Numbered from the stretch's first letter, positions 8,881 to 17,114 are shown. The stretch: DNA of 64,000 nt from Halomonas heilongjiangensis (GCF_002879645.1 NZ_PNRE01000019.1:1-64000), one strand, 5' to 3'. The notes: generated by a model from the letters alone, not told the origin. A program made the numbers and translations.

Positions 8881-9888
8881 TCAGTTCTCTACGCCCTTGA
8901 CCGCTTTCACGGCTTCCAGCAATTCGCTGCCGTGCTTGGAGACGAACTCGTTGCGAACCGGCTCGGCGACCTTGTCGCGCATCGAGGCCCGGTCGGGTTG
9001 CTCGATCACCTGCATGCCTTGCTGCTTGAGAAACTCGAGGTCTCCCGCCAGGCGCTCCTGATTGAGCCGGCGCTGGTAGCGAGCGGCCTCGAGGGCTTCC
9101 TCGCGGAGCAGTCGCTGCTGGTCCTCGGGCAGGCTGTCGAAGCGACGCTTGTTCATGATCAGCGGGGCGGCGGTATAGGCATGCGCCGTCAGCGACAGGT
9201 GTTCCTGCACCTCGTAGAGGTTGGCCGAGCGGATCAGGCTGACGGGATTCTCCTGGCCATCCACAGTGCCCGTTTCGAGTGAGGTGAAGAGCTCGGCGAA
9301 GGGCATCGGCGTGGGATTGGCACCCAGGGACTTGAAGGCCGCGATATGAGCCGGATTCGGCGTGGTGCGCAGCTTGAGGCCCTGGATATCATCGGCCGAC
9401 TCGATTGCCCGGCGTGAGTTGGTCAGGTTGCGGAAGCCGATCTCCCAGAACGCCAACCCCTCGATGTCCTGGTCGCGCATGCGTGCGAGCAGGTCCTCGC
9501 CGACTTCGCCATCGAGCACTCGGTGGGCCTCGTCGTAGTCATCGAACAGGAAAGGCAGGTCGAGCACGTTGAGCTCGCCGACCAGGCCGCTGAAGTAGGG
9601 GTTGCCGGACAGTTCGATATCGATGGTGCCACCGCGTACTCCGGCGATCATGGCCTGGTCGTTGCCGAGCTGGCCGTTGGGGAACAGGCGAACCTTGAGC
9701 TCGCCACCGCTGCGTTCCTCGACACGCTCGGCGAATCGCTCCGCGGCGAGGTGCTGAGAATCCTCGACCGGGTGAGCATGGGCGAACGTCAGTGTGGTAG
9801 CGGCCTGGGCAGAGGCAAGGGGTGCCAGGGATATCGCGACCAGTAGGGTGGCGAAGGCGCTGCTCAGGGTGGGGGTCCGGGTTGTCAT
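8881..9888 (-). CDS. TRAP transporter periplasmic receptor (DctP family), second of the block
   Basis: 335 residues starting MTTRTPTLSSAFATLLVAIS with a signal peptide cleaved near SAQAA-TTLTFAHAHP. DctP landmarks: PNGQLGNDQAMIAGVRGG, LDLPFLFDD, LTNSRRAIESADDIQGLKLR with the ligand-binding Arg, and LETGTVDGQENPV. It aligns almost without gaps to the receptor at 5806-6789 (both have FAE.VEER, GTIDIE.SGNP, RVLDGEVG and GLAFWE.GFR), so the two are paralogues that probably arose by duplication. It is 82 nt upstream of dctQM and so is the more likely primary partner of that pair. Confidence 0.9.
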   Translation of the reverse strand: MTTRTPTLSSAFATLLVAISLAPLASAQAATTLTFAHAHPVEDSQHLAAERFAERVEERSGGELKVRLFPNGQLGNDQAMIAGVRGGTIDIELSGNPYFSGLVGELNVLDLPFLFDDYDEAHRVLDGEVGEDLLARMRDQDIEGLAFWEIGFRNLTNSRRAIESADDIQGLKLRTTPNPAHIAAFKSLGANPTPMPFAELFTSLETGTVDGQENPVSLIRSANLYEVQEHLSLTAHAYTAAPLIMNKRRFDSLPEDQQRLLREEALEAARYQRRLNQERLAGDLEFLKQQGMQVIEQPDRASMRDKVAEPVRNEFVSKHGSELLEAVKAVKGVEN

Positions 9889-9919
9889 TGTGGCGATCTC
9901 CGGTATGGCATGACGCCGA

Positions 9920-10918
9920 CTACAGGGAATGCACCCGCACAAGGGCAGCGTTGCTTTTTGACGCGACGCGCACCGGGTTGCACAGGGCGCGCCCCAGCGC
10001 CGGCAGTTCGATCTCGAAACGGTCGCCGTCGCGCACTTCGATGCCATCGGCAAAGCTCAGGGTGGCGGTGCCGAAGTAGTGCACGTGCAGATCGCCGGGG
10101 AGACGGAATTGCGCATACTTGAAGTGGTGGTGTTCCAGGTTGGCGAGGCTGTGGGCCATGTTGGCCTCGCCGGTGAGGAAGGGCTTGCGCCACAGCACCT
10201 CGCCTTCGCGCACGATGCGGCTTTCGCCTTGCAGATGCGCCGGCAGTGCGCCGATCAACAGTTCCGGACCGAAACTGCACGGGCGCAGCTTGGAATGGGC
10301 TAACCACAGGTAATTGGCGCGTTCGGTGAGATGGTCGGAGAATTCGTTGCCGACGGCGTAACCGAGGCGGTAGGGCGTACCGTCGGGGCCATTGAGGTAG
10401 ACACCGACCAGCTCCGGCTCCTCGCCGGCGTCTTCGGCGAAGGCCGGCACGTCGAATGGCTGCTCCGGGGCGACGACGCTGTTGCCATCGCCCTTGTAGA
10501 ACCACTCCGGCTGGGCGCCGATATGGCCCACGTCCGGCTTGCCACCCTCGACACCGAGATTGAACATGCGCATGGAGTCGGTGAGTTCGCTCTCCGCTAC
10601 CTGTGCCTTGGCATGCATGGCCGAACGGGTATCGGCACTACCCAGGTGGGTCAGGCCGGTGCCGGTGACCAGGCAGTGGGCCGGATCGGGATGGGTAACC
10701 GGGGGCAGCAACTGGCGCATGTCGAGCGCCTGCTTGTAATCCAGCAGCTCATGGCAGCGGCGAGATGCGATGACCTCGGCGAGGGACACTCCCTCGTCGA
10801 TGGCCGCCTGGGCCAGCGCATAGGTGCCGCCGGGATAGTCGATCAGGCGCAATTGGTCGCGGCTTTCGACCACCGCAGCGCGTACGCCGCGGGGCGTCAT
10901 GACTTGTACGATTCGCAT
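9920..10918 (-). CDS. FAH-family protein, AraD1/GguC type, likely 2-keto-3-deoxyaldonate dehydratase
   Basis: 332 residues. The C-terminal two-thirds has the fumarylacetoacetate hydrolase fold: PEWFYKGDG (Lys142), the acidic pair in GEEPELVGVYL (Glu167, Glu169) and GYAVGNEFSDH (Glu192, Asp195) as probable Mg2+ ligands, and a late GDRFEIELPALG. The long N-terminal region and the full pattern resemble the AraD1/GguC family found in pentose and pentonate clusters. I infer that it removes water from a 2-keto-3-deoxypentonate to give 2-oxoglutarate semialdehyde, feeding the dehydrogenase at 2213. It starts at an ATG with GAGGAG 7 nt upstream; a GTG five codons earlier is possible. It is 11 nt downstream of the dehydratase gene. 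A hydrolase or aldolase role cannot be excluded. Confidence 0.8.
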   Translation of the reverse strand: MRIVQVMTPRGVRAAVVESRDQLRLIDYPGGTYALAQAAIDEGVSLAEVIASRRCHELLDYKQALDMRQLLPPVTHPDPAHCLVTGTGLTHLGSADTRSAMHAKAQVAESELTDSMRMFNLGVEGGKPDVGHIGAQPEWFYKGDGNSVVAPEQPFDVPAFAEDAGEEPELVGVYLNGPDGTPYRLGYAVGNEFSDHLTERANYLWLAHSKLRPCSFGPELLIGALPAHLQGESRIVREGEVLWRKPFLTGEANMAHSLANLEHHHFKYAQFRLPGDLHVHYFGTATLSFADGIEVRDGDRFEIELPALGRALCNPVRVASKSNAALVRVHSL

Positions 10919-10929
10919 CACGGGGCTCC

Positions 10930-12102
10930 TCACTCGATGATGGTGAACTGGTCGAAGTAACGCTCGTTGAGCGACAGCCCCAGCCCCGGAGTGTCGTCGT
11001 CCAGGTCGAGGAAGCCGTTGACCGGCTCGGGATCGCCCTCGAACAGGTAGTAGAAGAGTTCGTTACCGATCTCGACGTCGTGCACCGGGAAGAACTCGGA
11101 CATCGGCGAGGCCAGCGTCGACATGGTCAGGTGGTAGTTGTGCATCTGTCCGGCGTGGGGGATCACCGGCACGCTGAAGGATTCGGCGATGGCGTTGATC
11201 TTGCGCGCCGCGGTGATGCCGCCGACCCGGTTGGTGTCGTACTGGATCACCGAGACGGCACGCTTCTCGAGCAGCTGGCGGAAACCGTAGTGAGTGAACT
11301 CGTGTTCGCCGCCGGAGATGGGGATGCTGGTCAGCTGATTCAGCTCCGCGTAGCCGTCGATGTCGTCGGCGATCACCGGCTCCTCCAGCCAGCGCGGCTG
11401 GAAGCGCTCCAGCTTCGGCAGCATGCGCTTGGCGTACTCCAGGTTCCAGCCCATGTAGCACTCGAGCATCAGGTCGATGTCCTCGCCGATCACCTCGCGC
11501 ACCGCGGCGACGCTGTCGAGGTTGGCGCGCATGCCCTCGGGGCCGTCCTTGGGGCCATAGCCGAAGCGCATCTTCATCGCCTTGAAGCCCTGGTCGAGGT
11601 AGGACTGGGCCTCTTGCTGCATCGACTTGAGGTCGGTGCGATAGAGCTTGGAGGCGTAGCAGGGAATCTTCTCCTTGGTGCGACCACCGAGCAGCTTGAA
11701 CACCGGCTTGCCCAGCGCCTTGCCCATCAGGTCCCAGATCGCGATATCGACCCCCGAGATCGCCGCCATGCCGATCCCCTTGCGACCCCAGGCGTGGGTG
11801 GAGCGGTACATGCGCTGCCACAGGTACTCGTAGTCGAAGGGGTCCTGGCCGATCACCAACGGCGCCAGGTACTGGTCGATGATGGCCTTGGCGATGCGCG
11901 GCGCCAGCGCCACGTTACCCAGGCCCACCAGGCCGGTGTCGGTCTCGATCTCCACGGTGGTCCAACCATGGAAGCGGAAGGTGCCCATGGAGTCGCCCTT
12001 GTCCCACAGTTCGTCCATGGCGTTGGCGCAGAAGTGCGGGGTCGGCGTGACGGTATGCCCCTTCCATTCGAAGACGCGGGTACGGACCTTGGTGATCTTC
12101 AT
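10930..12102 (-). CDS. Enolase-superfamily (mandelate racemase type) sugar-acid dehydratase
   Basis: 390 residues. The N-terminal capping domain is followed by the barrel with [10 protein letters not shown] (Lys177, Arg179), metal ligands Glu214 in LMLECYMGW, Glu240 in RWLEEPV and Glu266 in SGGEHE, then Asp289 in [11 protein letters not shown] and His316 in [12 protein letters not shown]. This Asp-His dyad with the HAGQ-type loop resembles L-rhamnonate and L-lyxonate dehydratases. It would remove water from an aldonate to yield a 2-keto-3-deoxyaldonate in the cytosol. It is preceded by AAGGA and followed at 11 nt by the FAH-type gene. Because the pathway ends in 2-oxoglutarate semialdehyde, a pentonate is the simplest substrate. 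Which epimer is not readable from sequence. Confidence 0.87.
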   Translation of the reverse strand: MKITKVRTRVFEWKGHTVTPTPHFCANAMDELWDKGDSMGTFRFHGWTTVEIETDTGLVGLGNVALAPRIAKAIIDQYLAPLVIGQDPFDYEYLWQRMYRSTHAWGRKGIGMAAISGVDIAIWDLMGKALGKPVFKLLGGRTKEKIPCYASKLYRTDLKSMQQEAQSYLDQGFKAMKMRFGYGPKDGPEGMRANLDSVAAVREVIGEDIDLMLECYMGWNLEYAKRMLPKLERFQPRWLEEPVIADDIDGYAELNQLTSIPISGGEHEFTHYGFRQLLEKRAVSVIQYDTNRVGGITAARKINAIAESFSVPVIPHAGQMHNYHLTMSTLASPMSEFFPVHDVEIGNELFYYLFEGDPEPVNGFLDLDDDTPGLGLSLNERYFDQFTIIE

Positions 12103-12130
12103 CTTTGGCTTTCCTTGTGTCTGTTAGTGA

Positions 12131-13159
12131 TCAGGCCTTGAGGGTTTCGAGACGCTGGCGACGCAGGCTCTCGCCCATGCGGCAGGCGATGGCAAAAGCG
12201 TTTCGGGTCGGGCCGACATCGGCCTTGCCCTGGCCGGCGATATCGAAGGCGGTGCCGTGGGCCGGAGTGGTGATGGGGATCGGCAGGCCGCCCTGGACGG
12301 TCACGCCCTGCTTGAAGCCCAGCAGCTTGATCGCGATCTGCCCCTGGTCGTGGTACATGGTGACGATGGCGTCATACTCACCGTCACGGGCCTTGAGGAA
12401 GATGGTGTCGGCGGGAAAGGGGCCGGCGACGGGATAGCCCTGGGCCTGGCACGCCTTGACGGCGGGCGCGATGACCTCGATCTCCTCGCGCCCGCAGGTG
12501 CCGCCCTCGCCGCCGTGGGGGTTGAAGGCCGCCACCGCGACACGCGGTGCCTCGATGCCGGCCAGCTTCAGGGAGTCGTGGATCAGCTTGCTGGCCGCGA
12601 CGATGCGTTCCTGGGTCACGTACTGCGCGGCGTCCTTGAGCGGGATGTGCGACGAGATGCGCGAGGTCCACAGCGTGCCCAGGGTGTTGAACTCGCAGAA
12701 GTAGCCATCGACGCCCAGGTGTTCGGCGAAGAAGTGCAGCTCGTCCTCGTGCTGGAGCCCGCCCTTCTTCATCGAGAACTTGTTGAGCGGCGCGAAGCAG
12801 ATGGCATCCACGTCGCCGGCCTGGGCAGCCTCCAGGCAGCGAGTCAGCACCGTCAAGGTCGAGGTGCCGCCGGCGGCGGTTTCCTCGGCATAGGGAACCT
12901 CACCTTCGGCCACGGTCTCGACGGACAGAAATACCGGGCCGCCGTGCTCGCGGGCGGCGGCGAAGCTATCGACCTCGGGAAGCTGGTGACGGATGCCGGC
13001 GACGCGCTGGCCTTCTTCCCATAGCCAGCGATCCCCCACCAGCACGGTATGCACCGCGGTGAACAGCGCCGTTTCGGCAAACAGCTTGGCGATCAGTTCG
13101 GGGCCGATGCCGGCGGGATCGCCCAGGGTGACGGCAATGACGGGGCGTGAATCGTTCAT
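12131..13159 (-). CDS. PdxA2-type dehydrogenase (4-hydroxythreonine-4-phosphate dehydrogenase homologue)
   Basis: 342 residues. PdxA fold: AVTLGDPAGIGPEL at the N-terminus, the three divalent-metal histidines His171 (SSHIPL), His215 (FNPHGGEGG) and His270 (TMYHDQG), and PITTPAHGTAFDIAGQGKA near the C-terminus. Family members oxidise a hydroxy acid with NAD and decarboxylate it. PdxA2 proteins usually work on 4-phospho-threonate or -erythronate made by a DUF1537 kinase, but no such kinase is present in this block. It lies between dctM and the sugar-acid dehydratase, and GGAG precedes the ATG. Catabolic context argues against vitamin B6 synthesis. Alternatives include a TphB-like dihydrodiol dehydrogenase. 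Confidence 0.85.
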   Translation of the reverse strand: MNDSRPVIAVTLGDPAGIGPELIAKLFAETALFTAVHTVLVGDRWLWEEGQRVAGIRHQLPEVDSFAAAREHGGPVFLSVETVAEGEVPYAEETAAGGTSTLTVLTRCLEAAQAGDVDAICFAPLNKFSMKKGGLQHEDELHFFAEHLGVDGYFCEFNTLGTLWTSRISSHIPLKDAAQYVTQERIVAASKLIHDSLKLAGIEAPRVAVAAFNPHGGEGGTCGREEIEVIAPAVKACQAQGYPVAGPFPADTIFLKARDGEYDAIVTMYHDQGQIAIKLLGFKQGVTVQGGLPIPITTPAHGTAFDIAGQGKADVGPTRNAFAIACRMGESLRRQRLETLKA

Positions 13160-13172
13160 GGTTATCTCCGGC

Positions 13173-14453
13173 TCAGTAGAAGAGATTGACGAGGGTCATG
13201 GGAATGGCGGGGACATAGGTCACCAGCATCAGCACGATGAACAGCACCAGGATCATCGGCAGGTTGACCTTGGTGACTTCCCACATGTCGGTCTTGGCGA
13301 TGGAACAGGCGGTAGCCAGTACCGAAGCCACGGGGGGGGTCTGCTGGCCGATGGCCAGGTTGAGGGTCAGGATCAAGCCGAAGTGGATCGGATCGATGCC
13401 GATCTGCTGTACCAGGGGCATGACGATGGGCACCACCAGAATGATGGCGGCAGCGCCATGCAGGAACATGCCGAGCAACAGCAACAGGATATTGAGCAGG
13501 GCCAGGACCAGAACCGGCTCTTGGGTGATGGCGGTGATTTCGCGGGCCAACTGCTGGGGCAGTTGCATCTCGGTGAGGAACAGTCCGAGCACGGCGGAGG
13601 TGGCCACCAGCAGCATCACCACGGCGGTCTGCACCACGCCATCGATCACCGAGCGGTAGAGGATCTTGAGGTTCAATTCGTGGTAGATGAGACCGCCGAT
13701 CAGCAGGGCGGCGAGCACGGCGATGCCCGCGCCTTCGGTGGCGGTGACGAAGCCGCCGAAGATCCCGCCAAGAATGATCACCGGCAGCAGCAGGGCCCAG
13801 AAGGCTTCCTTGAAGGTCTTGCCGAGCCGGCTCAGATTGAAGGCGTCTTCGCGCGGCAGGTCATATTTCACTGCATAGTAGTAGCAGGCACCGGCCAGGC
13901 CGATGGCGCCAAGGAGGCCGGGTACGATACCGGCCACGAACAGCTTGACGATGGACGTGTCGGCGATGGCGCCGTACAGGATCATCGACAGCGATGGCGG
14001 AATGATGATCGCCAGCGAGGCCGAGGAGGAGGTGATGGCGGCGGAAAAGTTGGGGTCGTACTTGCGCCGTTTCATCTCCGGGATCAGTACCGAGCCGGTG
14101 GCAGCCACGTCGGCGACCGCCGAGCCGGAGATCTCGGCGAAGAACAGCGAGACCCCGACGTTGACCATCGCCAGGCCGCCGCGCACGAAACCGACCATGG
14201 CCGTGACCAGGTTGATCAGGCGCATGGAGATGCCCGAGGTGTTCATCAGGGCGCCGGCGAAGATGAACAGGGGAATGGCGATCAAGGGAAACTTGGTCGC
14301 GCCGTTGAACAGCGTCAGCGGCACGTTGACCAGGGCCTCGGCGCCCAGGTTGAGGTAGACGCCCACGACCCCGACCACGCCGATGGCCACCGCGATCGGC
14401 ACGTTGATCAGCACCAGGGCGAAGAGGGCGGCAATGATGACCAGGAGTGTCAT
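13173..14453 (-). CDS. TRAP transporter large membrane subunit (DctM), first set
   Basis: 426 residues, multi-spanning from TLLVIIAALFALVLINVPIAVAIG. Landmarks: AIPLFIFAGALMNTSGISMRLINL, FFAEISGSAVADVAATGSVLIPEM, SLAIIIPPSLSMILYG and AIGQQTPPVASVLATACSIA. It overlaps dctQ by 4 nt and is followed at 13 nt by the PdxA2 gene. Clear sequence differences from the other DctM (6886-8166), especially in the hydrophilic loops, suggest distinct substrates and not a recent duplication. Confidence 0.93.
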   Translation of the reverse strand: MTLLVIIAALFALVLINVPIAVAIGVVGVVGVYLNLGAEALVNVPLTLFNGATKFPLIAIPLFIFAGALMNTSGISMRLINLVTAMVGFVRGGLAMVNVGVSLFFAEISGSAVADVAATGSVLIPEMKRRKYDPNFSAAITSSSASLAIIIPPSLSMILYGAIADTSIVKLFVAGIVPGLLGAIGLAGACYYYAVKYDLPREDAFNLSRLGKTFKEAFWALLLPVIILGGIFGGFVTATEGAGIAVLAALLIGGLIYHELNLKILYRSVIDGVVQTAVVMLLVATSAVLGLFLTEMQLPQQLAREITAITQEPVLVLALLNILLLLLGMFLHGAAAIILVVPIVMPLVQQIGIDPIHFGLILTLNLAIGQQTPPVASVLATACSIAKTDMWEVTKVNLPMILVLFIVLMLVTYVPAIPMTLVNLFY

Positions 14454-15004
14454 GCGCGATGCTCCTCGAGGTCTTCCTCGGCCTGTCGGATGGCGGCTTC
14501 GATCTCTTCTGCTTCGCTGTTAACGCCGCTGCGCATCTTGCGCCAGGCCATGGGCAGGCTGAGCAGCTCACACAGAATGAACAGCGCGGCGCTGATCGGG
14601 ATCACCGACTGGGTGACATCGAGTCCGATCCAGGGCAGTGAAACCAGGCTGTCCCAAGCGAGTACTTCGAGTACCCGATAGCCATAGAGAGCGACGACGG
14701 CGAAGAAGCCGATCACGATGACTTCCGAGGCGATGAACAAGGCGGTGCGAACGGCTGCCGGGGCGTGGCTGACCAGGCCGGGAAAGCCCATATGGGCACG
14801 CTTGAGTGCCGCCAGGTTGGCACCGTAGAAGCTCAGCCAGGCCAGGCCGATAGAGGCGACCTCGTCGTACCAGGCAATCGAGCTGCCCAGCATGCGCAAG
14901 CCCACGGCGCCGATGACGATAGCGGTCAAGGCCAGCAGCAGGATGACGGTCAGGGCCTCGAGCAGCCGTTCCAGCAGATAACGAGAGCTGTCAATCAGCG
15001 TCAT
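14450..15004 (-). CDS. TRAP transporter small membrane subunit (DctQ), first set
   Basis: 184 residues. I start at MTLIDSSRYLLERLLEAL, which has GGGAGG 8 nt upstream; an upstream start would add 21 polar residues of no family value. Four hydrophobic helices and the DctQ pattern YDEVASIGLAWLSFYGANLAALKRAHMGF are visible. The C-terminus is long and acidic (SEAEEIEAAIRQAEEDLEEH) and likely cytoplasmic. It partners the overlapping DctM and the receptor gene 69 nt upstream. Confidence 0.9.
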   Translation of the reverse strand: MTLIDSSRYLLERLLEALTVILLLALTAIVIGAVGLRMLGSSIAWYDEVASIGLAWLSFYGANLAALKRAHMGFPGLVSHAPAAVRTALFIASEVIVIGFFAVVALYGYRVLEVLAWDSLVSLPWIGLDVTQSVIPISAALFILCELLSLPMAWRKMRSGVNSEAEEIEAAIRQAEEDLEEHRA

Positions 15005-15073
15005 GACACCTGCCTCCCGTGATGTTGAATTAGAGGGCGCCTGGACGGCGCCCGAACGTGACGACATGTGGCA

Positions 15074-16048
15074 TTACTCCTCGGCCAGCGCCATGGCGCG
15101 GTCGACCAGTTCCTGTCCACCCGGGACCTTCTCGGAGAAGGTCTGATAGACAGGATTGCTGGCCTCTATAAAGGCACTGCGATCGACCTGGTTGATCTCC
15201 ATGCCGGCCTCGCGCATGGCGCCTAGCAAGGAGTCGTCAAGCTCCGTGCCCTTGGCCAGTGCCCAGTCCTGGGTCTCGGCGGCGACCTCGTTGATGGCGA
15301 TACGCACGTCTTCGGGCAGCTGTTCCCAACCGCCCTTGCCGGCGGTCAGCCAGATCGGTGAATAGACATGGTTGGAGAGTGACAGGTAGTCCTGGACTTC
15401 CTGGAACTTGGCGCCATCGATATTGCTGAGCGGGTTCTCCTGACCATCGACGACACCGGTCTGCAAACCGACGAACACCTCGGAGAAGGCCATCGGCGTG
15501 GGATTCGCGCCCCAGGTACTGAACATCAGGGTGCGCCACTCGCTCTGCGGCGTGCGGATCTTCATCCCGGAGAGATCCTCGGGCGTATCGATCGGCCGTG
15601 TGCTGTTGGTGATCTGGCGGAAGCCGTTTTCCCAGGTGGAGACCAGGTGCAAGCCCTTGGCGTCGGCGCTCTCGGCCAGGTCGTGCATCACGATGTCCTG
15701 ATCGATGCGCTTGAGGTGCTCGCGGTCCTTGACCAGAAACGGCAGGTCGAACAGCGCGAAGTCGGGCGACACCGAGGACATGATCGAGGAAATCGCCGCC
15801 AGGTCGACGGTGCCCAGTCGCAGCTTCTGGATCAGTTGGCGCTCGTCGCCCAGTTGGCCGCTGTCGTAGTATTCGACCTGATGCGCATCGCCGAGCCGCT
15901 CCTGCAGGCGTCGGGTGAACTCCTGAGCGGTCTGACCCTGCAGGCTTTGCGGCGTGCCACCGATGGCGAAGACGATCTTGTCGGCCTGGGCTTGCGTCGC
16001 GGCGAGGCTCAGGGACAGCGCGGACAGGCCGAGGAGCTTCTTGATCAT
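15074..16048 (-). CDS. TRAP transporter periplasmic receptor (DctP family), first gene of the operon
   Basis: 324 residues from MIKKLLGLSALSLSLAATQA, a Sec signal peptide with cleavage near AQA-DKIVFA; AAGGA precedes the ATG at about 10 nt. DctP landmarks: YDSGQLGDERQLIQKLRLG, FDLPFLVKD, ITNSTRPIDTPEDLSGMKIR with the ligand-binding Arg, and LQTGVVDGQENPLSN. It clearly differs from the paired receptors at 5806 and 8881. As the promoter-proximal gene it sits directly behind the operator-like repeats and should be the most abundant product of the operon. Confidence 0.9.
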   Translation of the reverse strand: MIKKLLGLSALSLSLAATQAQADKIVFAIGGTPQSLQGQTAQEFTRRLQERLGDAHQVEYYDSGQLGDERQLIQKLRLGTVDLAAISSIMSSVSPDFALFDLPFLVKDREHLKRIDQDIVMHDLAESADAKGLHLVSTWENGFRQITNSTRPIDTPEDLSGMKIRTPQSEWRTLMFSTWGANPTPMAFSEVFVGLQTGVVDGQENPLSNIDGAKFQEVQDYLSLSNHVYSPIWLTAGKGGWEQLPEDVRIAINEVAAETQDWALAKGTELDDSLLGAMREAGMEINQVDRSAFIEASNPVYQTFSEKVPGGQELVDRAMALAEE

Positions 16049-16090
16049 GGCGTGGTAATCCTTGTTGTTCTCATGTGGATGTGACGCTTT

Positions 16091-16127
16091 GGTTAACTGG
16101 TATGCTGGTTGGTTAACCATACCAGTT
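16091..16127. promoter_or_regulatory. Candidate GntR operator O1 for the catabolic operon
   Basis: Two overlapping symmetric elements are visible. AACTGGTATG (16095-16104) and CATACCAGTT (16118-16127) form a perfect 10-bp inverted repeat, and between them TGGTTAACCA (16110-16119) is a perfect 10-bp palindrome. TGGT...ACCA half-sites are typical of FadR-subfamily GntR regulators. The element lies just downstream of a candidate -10 on the minus strand, so binding would block the operon start. Confidence 0.65.
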
Positions 16128-16134
16128 GTATTCA

Positions 16135-16163
16135 ATCTAGATATCATGGCAGCGAATCGTCAA
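16135..16163 (-). promoter_or_regulatory. Candidate sigma70 promoter of the catabolic operon
   Basis: On the minus strand TTGACG (16158-16163) is a good -35 and CTAGAT (16135-16140) a weak -10, with a 17-nt spacer. The predicted start would fall at about 16128, inside the edge of the operator-like repeat. The -10 is poor, so this is tentative. Confidence 0.4.
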
Positions 16164-16233
16164 GCCAAGAACACGGTTTTTAGACGTTTGTCGTATCTCG
16201 CCGTCGGCAGAGGGGTAGCAACATTCGGCCTTT

Positions 16234-16254
16234 CTGGTCTACTATTTAGACCAG
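16234..16254. promoter_or_regulatory. Candidate GntR operator O2 upstream of the regulator gene
   Basis: CTGGTCTA (16234-16241) and TAGACCAG (16247-16254) form a perfect 8-bp inverted repeat with a 5-nt spacer. The half-site CTGGT/ACCAG is shared with the operator candidate at 16091-16127. TACTAT (16240-16245), a possible -10 for the regulator gene, lies within it, which would suit autoregulation. Confidence 0.6.
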
Positions 16255-16273
16255 TAGGAAGGAGAAAAGCGTT

Positions 16274-17008
16274 ATGGACAATCCAGCGTTCGCCTTTGAA
16301 AAGGCGCTCAAGAACAAGACCAAGAAGGACATTCTGGCCGATAAGCTGATCGAGATGATCCAGACAGGGCTGTTGCGCGACGGTGACGTCTTGCCCAGTG
16401 AACGCGAGCTCGCCCAACTCTTCGAGGTAAGTCGGGAGACGGTACGTGGGGCCCTCTCGCAGATCACCGCCTATGGGCTGATCAGCGTATCCCATGGCAG
16501 CAAGACGCGTATCCGTGCCAGCGACGAAGTGCTGGCACGGTTTCGTTCCGCTCAGCCGGTAGGCAGTGATGACGAAGTGAACCGCTTCGACGTGGATAGC
16601 GTGTTCGAGAGCCGCATCGTGGTCGAGGCGGCGATTGCCCGTCGTGCCGCCATGCGGATCGACGCCGAGGGCATCGCCAAGCTGGAACGGCTGCTGGACG
16701 CCCAAAGCAAGCTGTTCGCTTCACCAGTGCATTTCCAGCTCTCCGACCAGAACTTCCACAAGCTGATCTCGGAGTATGCCGGCAACGAGATCCTGCTGCG
16801 CTATGCCGAGGAGCTCTACGCCTACGGCCTCAACATTCGCCGTCAGGTCATGGTGGAAGAGGGCGCCATCGAGCGCAGCTACCACGAGCATCGACATATC
16901 GTTGAGGCGCTGAAGCGCGGCGACCCCGATGCCGCCGAGCGTGCCATGCTGGCGCACCTCGACAGCGTCTACCGCACCACCAAGGCCAAGCTCCGCGCCG
17001 AGCGATGA
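16274..17008 (+). CDS. GntR-family regulator, FadR subfamily with FCD domain
   Basis: 244 residues. The N-terminal winged helix (about 15-82) shows the GntR signature LLRDGDVLPSERELAQLF and VSRETVRGALSQITAYGLI. The C-terminal FCD domain (about 107-235) has FESRIVVEAAIARRAA and candidate metal/ligand residues Asp158, His162, His208 and His228. AAGGAG is 9 nt before the ATG. It is divergent from the catabolic operon, and two inverted repeats with shared half-sites lie between them, so it most likely represses the operon and itself until a sugar acid or pathway intermediate binds. The effector is unknown. Confidence 0.92.
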   Translation: MDNPAFAFEKALKNKTKKDILADKLIEMIQTGLLRDGDVLPSERELAQLFEVSRETVRGALSQITAYGLISVSHGSKTRIRASDEVLARFRSAQPVGSDDEVNRFDVDSVFESRIVVEAAIARRAAMRIDAEGIAKLERLLDAQSKLFASPVHFQLSDQNFHKLISEYAGNEILLRYAEELYAYGLNIRRQVMVEEGAIERSYHEHRHIVEALKRGDPDAAERAMLAHLDSVYRTTKAKLRAER

Positions 17009-17114
17009 CCACAGCGCCTGCTCGGCAGCGTTATTAGCGGGCTATTAATTAACCGGGTTAAGATAGTGTCCAGAGCGACTAGACTCGCGCTTCGATTCGT
17101 CATCCGGCAGGCCC

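Noticed and set aside
17049..17061. TTAACCGGGTTAA palindrome after the GntR gene as a third operator
   Set aside because: It lacks the CTGGT/ACCAG half-sites of the other two repeats, so a link to the regulator is not supported.
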